Shown here in pieces: positions 24,859 to 29,199 of a stretch of 29,199 nt of DNA. The notes beneath the pieces were generated by a model that was given only the letters and a program-made list of their open reading frames with translations, had not been told where the DNA came from and made no database searches. The translations under genes were made by a program, and so were the position numbers. Each line of letters begins with the position of its first letter. The first letter of the stretch is position 1. Source of the DNA: UBA6168 sp964573725 (GTDB lineage Bacteria; Bacteroidota; Bacteroidia; Chitinophagales; Saprospiraceae); NCBI GenBank assembly GCA_964573725.1, contig CAZNLJ010000053.1, positions 1 to 29,199 on the forward strand, written 5' to 3'.

Positions 24859-25695
24859 ATGAAAAGAGCCATCGATATCGTCATCCTCTCGGATGTCCAC
24901 CTGGGTACCTATGGCTGCCATGCCGCGGAACTCCTCCAATACCTGAAGCACATCAAACCCGCTGTGCTCATCCTCAATGGTGATTTCATCGATATCTGGC
25001 AATTCAAGAAAAAATACTTTCCCCCCACCCACATCGAAGTCATCCAACGCATCCTGAAAATGGCCTCCGCCGGTACGAAAGTCTATTACCTCACCGGCAA
25101 CCACGACGATGCCCTCCGCCGGTTTTCGGACTTCGCCATGGGAAATATCCAACTGCGGGACAAACTCGTCCTGCAACTCCACGGCGCCCGCCATTGGATT
25201 TTTCACGGGGACGTCTTCGACCTGTTCATCCAATATTCGCCTTTCCTTTCCAGGTTGGGCGGGCAAGGATACGATTGGCTGATCCTCATCAATCGGTTCA
25301 TCAACAAGTTGCGAAACCGGTTCGGCCTGTCGAAGATGTCCTTCGCCGCCAAGGTCAAACGGCGCGTCAAGGAGGCCCTCCGCTTCATCGGCGATTTCGA
25401 GGAAACCGCCATCCGGCTGGCCAAGGAACAAGGCTACGATTTCGTCATCTGCGGCCATATCCATCAACCCCAAATCCGAAAGGTGGGCGACGTGACCTAT
25501 CTCAACTCCGGCGACTGGGTGGAGAATCTCACCGCCCTCGAATATTCGAACGGGGTATGGCGCCTTTTCCAGTACGATGAACTCGAGTTCGATGTCAGGA
25601 ACCCTCGCCTGGCCGTCCGTGAAAAACCGAATCGGAAAGGCTCGGTCCATTCCGATGCCGAAAGGAAAATCCTCGATGGCCTCATCCGGCCCTGA
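24859..25695 (+). CDS. LpxH-like metallophosphoesterase
   Basis: This 278-residue calcineurin-like phosphoesterase has the motifs of UDP-2,3-diacylglucosamine hydrolases: SDVHLG (Asp12, His14), GDFIDIW (Asp42), GNHDD (Asn81, His82), FHGDVFD (His116) and CGHIHQP (His200, His202), which bind a two-metal centre. LpxH-type enzymes remove UMP from UDP-2,3-diacylglucosamine in lipid A synthesis at the inner membrane. Bacteroidota commonly carry this somewhat longer variant, so lipid A synthesis is the likeliest role, but related enzymes act on other nucleotides or lipids. The insertion at about 130-180 (LRNRFGLSKMSFAAKVKRRVKEAL), basic and amphipathic, corresponds to the lipid-binding cap of LpxH. 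It is transcribed alone or from the AT-rich island upstream. Confidence 0.85.
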   Translation: MKRAIDIVILSDVHLGTYGCHAAELLQYLKHIKPAVLILNGDFIDIWQFKKKYFPPTHIEVIQRILKMASAGTKVYYLTGNHDDALRRFSDFAMGNIQLRDKLVLQLHGARHWIFHGDVFDLFIQYSPFLSRLGGQGYDWLILINRFINKLRNRFGLSKMSFAAKVKRRVKEALRFIGDFEETAIRLAKEQGYDFVICGHIHQPQIRKVGDVTYLNSGDWVENLTALEYSNGVWRLFQYDELEFDVRNPRLAVREKPNRKGSVHSDAERKILDGLIRP

Positions 25696-25857
25696 CATCC
25701 CCGCCGAACCAAGGGGTTTCGCCGCTGCCATCGGGAAGCCCCCCCACGCCTGCGGCGACCGAACGCCCTCCCGAACGCGCCCCGCGGCGGCACCCGCCGG
25801 TGTCCCGGCAGGCACCGCTCCCCACCGGCAACGCTTCCATTACTCACCGCCGATCCT

Positions 25858-25865
25858 TATCTTTG
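25858..25865 (+). promoter_or_regulatory. Probable -7 promoter box of serC
   Basis: TATCTTTG matches TAnnTTTG exactly and equals the xerD box. A weak TTCC stands 19 bases upstream in place of TTTG. The leader to the serC ATG would be about 80 nt. Confidence 0.6.
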
Positions 25866-25950
25866 TCCCCTGACCCGGCAGGCAGCGCCACCGCATCCTG
25901 CCGGCACAAACTTCGGAACGAATCCGAACCATCCTTTCAAACACCCGATC

Positions 25951-27036
25951 ATGTCCACAAAGCAAAGCAACCAGCATAACTTTGGGGCTGGCCCCGCCAT
26001 CCTGCCCGCCACCGTGTTCGAAGCAGCCGCCCAGGCAGTGACGGATTTCAACGGAAGCGGCCTCTCCATCCTGGAGATTTCCCACCGAAGCAAGGATTTC
26101 GAAGCGGTCATGCACGAAGCGGAAGCCCTGGTCCGCGAAATCGGCGGGTTCGACGACCGATTTGCCGTCCTGTTCCTCAGCGGCGGCGCCAGTACCCAGT
26201 TTTTCATGGCCCCCATGAACCTGCTCCGAGCGGAAGAATCGGCCGCCTATCTCGATACGGGCGCATGGTCCGCCAAAGCGATCAAGGAAGCCCGCCTTTT
26301 CGGACAGGTATCGGTGGTCGCTTCCTCCAAGGCCGACAACTACAACCATATCCCCACCGGCTACGACGTACCCGCCGAAGCCGCTTATCTCCACCTGACC
26401 AGCAACAACACCATTTTCGGCACCCAATTGCACCACTATCCGGATACATCGGTCCCCTTCGTGGCGGATATGTCCTCCGATATGTTCAGCCGCCCCTTCG
26501 ACCCGGAACGCTTCGCCCTCATCTATGCCGGCGCCCAGAAGAACCTGGGCCCGGCCGGCGTCACCCTGGTCATCGTCCGGAAGGACTGGCTGGGACGTGC
26601 CCAACGCCAGCTGCCGGCCATGCTCGATTACCGGACCCATGCCGATGGCGGGTCGATGTACAACACCCCGCCCGTTTTTCCCATTTATGTCCTGATGCTC
26701 ACCCTGCGGTGGCTGAAGGACCTGGGCGGCCTGTCGGCCGTCGAAGCACGGAACATCGCCAAGGCGCGTGTCCTGTACGACGAAATCGACGCAAATCCCT
26801 GCTTCCGGGGTACCGCCGCCCCTGGAGACCGCTCCCTGATGAACGTCTGCTTCCTCGCTTCCCGACCGGAACTTGAAAGCCCCTTCCTCGATGCCTGCAA
26901 ACAGGCCGGTATCAGCGGTATCAAGGGACACCGTTCGGTAGGAGGGTTCCGCGCCTCCATTTACAACGCCATGCCCATCGAAAGCGTACAACTGCTCACC
27001 GATGTCATGCGCGATTTCGCCCGCCGACACGGCTGA
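25951..27036 (+). CDS. serC: Phosphoserine aminotransferase
   Basis: This 361-residue class V PLP aminotransferase converts 3-phosphohydroxypyruvate and glutamate to phosphoserine, the second step of serine synthesis; the family also acts in pyridoxine synthesis in some bacteria. Hallmarks are NFGAGPAILP (10-19), SHRSKDF (44-50), LSGGAST (76-82), ADMSSD (172-177) and the PLP-binding Lys197 in GAQKNLGPAG. GIKGHRSVGGFRASIYNAMP near the end is also typical of SerC. Length is normal. It has a good promoter box and is followed after 50 bases by the phosphorylase-like gene on the same strand, so the two may be cotranscribed. serA, often beside it, is not in the window. Confidence 0.95.
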   Translation: MSTKQSNQHNFGAGPAILPATVFEAAAQAVTDFNGSGLSILEISHRSKDFEAVMHEAEALVREIGGFDDRFAVLFLSGGASTQFFMAPMNLLRAEESAAYLDTGAWSAKAIKEARLFGQVSVVASSKADNYNHIPTGYDVPAEAAYLHLTSNNTIFGTQLHHYPDTSVPFVADMSSDMFSRPFDPERFALIYAGAQKNLGPAGVTLVIVRKDWLGRAQRQLPAMLDYRTHADGGSMYNTPPVFPIYVLMLTLRWLKDLGGLSAVEARNIAKARVLYDEIDANPCFRGTAAPGDRSLMNVCFLASRPELESPFLDACKQAGISGIKGHRSVGGFRASIYNAMPIESVQLLTDVMRDFARRHG

Positions 27037-27086
27037 TACCGCTGGTCGCGCTGGCGAAGATCTCTTGTTCCGTAAATCACCAGACA

Positions 27087-28772
27087 ATGTCACACAAAAC
27101 GCCGTTCTCCCACCCCTACTCCCTGGCTCCGCAATACCAACGGAAGGTCGCTTACTTCAGCATGGAATTCGCCATCGACCAGGCGCTGAAGATCTATTCC
27201 GGCGGACTGGGCTACCTGGCAGGTTCCCATATGCGCAGCGCCTACGACCTGCGGCAGCACCTGGTCGGTGTCGGTATCCTTTGGAAATACGGTTACTACG
27301 ACCAAATCCGCAGCGGAAATGCCGAAATGGATGTCCTTTTCCTGGAACGTGACTACAACTTCTTGGAAGACACCGGCATCGTCTTCGACATCCTGGTCAA
27401 CAACCACAAGATCAAGGTCAAAGCATGGTACCTGCCGCCCCATGTGTTCGGCACCGCACCCATTTTCCTCCTCTCCACCATGCTTCCGGAAAATGACTAC
27501 CTCGCCCAGACCATCTGCCACCGCCTGTACTCCAATAACACGGAGACCAAGATCGCCCAATCCATCCTGCTGGGCATGGGTGGTGCCAAACTGCTGGATA
27601 TCATCGGGTATTCCCCCGATGTGTATCACCTCAACGAGGCCCACGCCCTTCCCGCAGCCTTCCATCTCTTCGACCGGCTGGGCTCCGCCGACGAGGTCCG
27701 GAAACGGATTGTCTTCACCACCCATACGCCGGTGGAGGCAGGAAATGAAAAACATGACATCTACCTCCTGGAAAGGATGAGCTTCTTCGGCAAGGTCCCG
27801 TTGCCGGTAGTCCGTACCCTGACCGGCATCCAGGACAATACGTTCAATCATACCCTGGCCGCCCTCCGCCTCTGCCGGCTCTCCAACGGCGTGTCCAAAC
27901 TCCATGGCGCCGTCGCCCGTGAAATGTGGGGACATTTCGACCATATCAGCCCCATCTCCCACGTCACCAACTCCCAAAACCATGCATATTGGCACGATCC
28001 CGCCCTTGACCACGCCCTGAAGGAGGACGACAACCAGGCGCTCATGGCCCGGAAACGCGAACTGAAGAAACACCTCTTCGAAATTGTCGCCGACCAAACC
28101 GGCAAGATCCTGGATCCGGATGTCCTGACCATGGTCTGGGCCCGCCGCTACGCCGATTACAAGCGGGCCGACCTCATCACCCGCGACCTGGATGCGTTCG
28201 AACAACTGGTTGGAAATATCCGGTATCCCATCCAGATCATCTGGGGCGGCAAACCGTACCCCATGGATTATGACGCCATCGGCACTTTCAACAAGCTGGT
28301 CCACCTCTCGAAGAAATATCCGAACGTCACCGTCGTCACGGGTTACGAACTGGCGCTTTCCAAAGCCTTGAAGCAAGGTAGCGACATCTGGCTCAATAAC
28401 CCGCGTGTCCCGCGCGAAGCTTCCGGAACCAGCGGTATGACCGCCGCCATGAACGCCTGCGTCAACTTGTCCACTTTTGACGGCTGGATCCCGGAATTCG
28501 CCGATCACGCCCATAACTGCTTCATCGTACCGGAAGCGGACGCTTCCTGGCCGGAAGGGGTACAGGATGAGTTCGACCGCAAAAACCTCCTCCAGGTGTT
28601 GTCCGCCGAAATCCTGCCGACTTATTACGACCGCCCGGACCAATGGGTCCGGATTGTCAAGAACAGCATGAAGGATGTGCTGTCGTATTTCGATGCCGAC
28701 CGGATGGCGGATGAATATTACCGCAACATGTACGACATGGTGGCTGCCCAAACAGCCTCCCTGCCTTCCTGA
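27087..28772 (+). CDS. glgP: Alpha-glucan phosphorylase family protein with altered PLP site
   Basis: This 561-residue protein belongs to the short GT35 glucan phosphorylase group (AYFSMEFAIDQALKIYSGGLGYLAG at 22-46; VYHLNEAHA; FTTHTPVEAGNEKHD). It has the Arg/Lys motif WARRYADYKRADL with Lys359, and LKQGSDIWLNNPRVPREASGTSGMTAAMNA. In the phosphorylases I know, the last motif reads EASGTSGMK or EASGTSNMK, and that Lys carries pyridoxal phosphate. Here Thr452 takes its place, and the usual NG that follows reads NA. Phosphorylases use the PLP phosphate in catalysis, so activity by the normal route is doubtful; a non-phosphorolytic or regulatory role is possible. Family members release glucose-1-phosphate from glycogen-type glucans. 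It lies 50 bases after serC. Confidence 0.82.
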   Translation: MSHKTPFSHPYSLAPQYQRKVAYFSMEFAIDQALKIYSGGLGYLAGSHMRSAYDLRQHLVGVGILWKYGYYDQIRSGNAEMDVLFLERDYNFLEDTGIVFDILVNNHKIKVKAWYLPPHVFGTAPIFLLSTMLPENDYLAQTICHRLYSNNTETKIAQSILLGMGGAKLLDIIGYSPDVYHLNEAHALPAAFHLFDRLGSADEVRKRIVFTTHTPVEAGNEKHDIYLLERMSFFGKVPLPVVRTLTGIQDNTFNHTLAALRLCRLSNGVSKLHGAVAREMWGHFDHISPISHVTNSQNHAYWHDPALDHALKEDDNQALMARKRELKKHLFEIVADQTGKILDPDVLTMVWARRYADYKRADLITRDLDAFEQLVGNIRYPIQIIWGGKPYPMDYDAIGTFNKLVHLSKKYPNVTVVTGYELALSKALKQGSDIWLNNPRVPREASGTSGMTAAMNACVNLSTFDGWIPEFADHAHNCFIVPEADASWPEGVQDEFDRKNLLQVLSAEILPTYYDRPDQWVRIVKNSMKDVLSYFDADRMADEYYRNMYDMVAAQTASLPS

Positions 28773-28812
28773 TACCCCGCCGCCGAGGTACCCACACGGG
28801 GGTGCGACCCAT

Positions 28813-28851
28813 CCCTCCAGTCTCGCTGACGAGACTGCCTACGGTGGAGGG
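28813..28851. repeat. Two-level hairpin after the phosphorylase-like gene
   Basis: CAGTCTCG (28818-28825) pairs with CGAGACTG (28830-28837) around CTGA, and CCCTCC (28813-28818) can pair with GGAGGG (28846-28851) outside it. It begins 40 bases after the stop codon. No T-run follows, so it is not a classical terminator. It may be a dispersed repeat unit. Confidence 0.55.
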
Positions 28852-28867
28852 CTTCCCTACGTGATAT

Positions 28868-28940
28868 CCGCGCGGGTCGGCCTGTATGCCTCCCTGCCGG
28901 CAAGCCTGCGCGGCTCCGACCTGGTGTCCGACCCGCGCAG
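28868..28940. repeat. Longer-range inverted repeat in the right intergenic region
   Basis: GCGCGGGTCGG (28870-28880) pairs with CCGACCCGCGC (28928-28938), 11 perfect base pairs around 47 bases. The enclosed bases can fold further (GCCGGC, CCTGCGCGG). No coding frame across it resembles a protein. It lies between the hairpin at 28813 and the repeat copy at 28987. Confidence 0.55.
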
Positions 28941-28986
28941 GCTGGATACCGATTGCCCCTGCCTTTTTCCATGGAACTCATCCTTC

Positions 28987-29134
28987 GCGCCTCAACCCTA
29001 CAAAATAATTATTTACAAAACATTGATTTTCTGTTTTTAGTCATCAAACCCGCTGATGTGCTACGCCCCGCCCTAAAATGGGCGCAGCGCTGCACCCCGC
29101 GGCCATAATTTTTTAGGACGGCCGGCGGCGCGCC
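28987..29134 (-). repeat. Intergenic repeat element, right copy (inverted)
   Basis: This is the reverse-oriented counterpart of 224-377, with the same order of parts and several identical blocks of 12-18 bases. In this copy the central hairpin stem is GGGTGCAGC/GCTGCGCCC on the reverse strand, different from the left copy, and is followed by ATTTTA. The outer GC-rich arm (29115-29134) continues into an imperfect palindrome to 29156. The last 40 bases of the window hold nothing I can name apart from AACCCGTGGGTT, a near-palindrome. Confidence 0.75.
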
Positions 29135-29156
29135 GGCGGCGGCGCGCGCGGCCGGC
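29115..29156. repeat. Imperfect GC-rich palindrome at the right edge
   Basis: GGACGGCCGGCGGCGCGCC can pair with GGCGCGCGCGGCCGGCC through one or two mismatches and a 6-base loop. It is the counterpart of the perfect hairpin at 201-242 and forms the outer end of the right repeat copy. Confidence 0.65.
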
Positions 29157-29199
29157 CCGGGCCAAAAGCGGGGAGAGCCCAAAAGAACCCGTGGGTTTT

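Noticed and set aside
27090..28751. Open frame of 553 codons opposite the phosphorylase-like gene
   Set aside because: It is an antisense shadow, and the forward frame is clearly glucan phosphorylase family.

Overview
The window looks like a chromosomal segment of a GC-rich member of the Bacteroidota, perhaps of the Saprospiria/Chitinophagia type (lineage at low confidence). Three things support this. Several genes have promoter-like TAnnTTTG boxes, two of them with a TTTG box 19-20 bases upstream, which is the promoter form of this phylum. One gene encodes a beta-helix protein ending in a type IX secretion (Por) sorting domain. The long amidophosphoribosyltransferase-like protein, the S1 protein with an acidic N-terminus and the DUF2490 protein are also typical. 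Most of the gene content is housekeeping. No tRNA, rRNA, CRISPR array or complete insertion sequence was seen.

Layout. Bases 1-700 hold the 3' end of an unknown gene, a 19-bp perfect hairpin and one copy of an intergenic repeat of about 150 bp. Next come a xerD-type tyrosine recombinase overlapping a MazG-like pyrophosphohydrolase (707-1992), a 1.2-kb gene-poor stretch with one doubtful small reverse ORF, and htpG (3275-5146). htpG converges on the secreted beta-helix gene (5276-7705) across a strong bidirectional terminator. On the reverse strand follow rpsA (7915-9927, with a leader of about 230 nt), a 1187-residue predicted outer-membrane protein (10296-13859) and the purF-like gene (14114-16006). 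Reading rightwards from a 650-bp divergent region is a metal ABC permease fused to a DtxR/MntR-like regulator (16656-18161). It ends tail to tail with tadA, which lies downstream of a DUF2490 gene on the reverse strand.

From 19616 a probable operon encodes an export system: an ABC exporter subunit whose nucleotide-binding domain has lost several canonical motifs, an HlyD-type adaptor and a TolC-type channel. A small proline-rich acidic protein follows. The segment closes with an LpxH-like metallophosphoesterase, serC and a GlgP-type alpha-glucan phosphorylase homologue that has Thr where the cofactor lysine is expected. The right edge holds two hairpin structures and a second, inverted copy of the left-edge repeat.

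The observations most worth a second look are the degenerate export ATPase with its adjacent small ORF, the lysine-less phosphorylase, the permease-regulator fusion, and the inverted repeat pair whose hairpin is kept although its stem sequence changes. No clearly new multi-gene defence or mobile system is visible.
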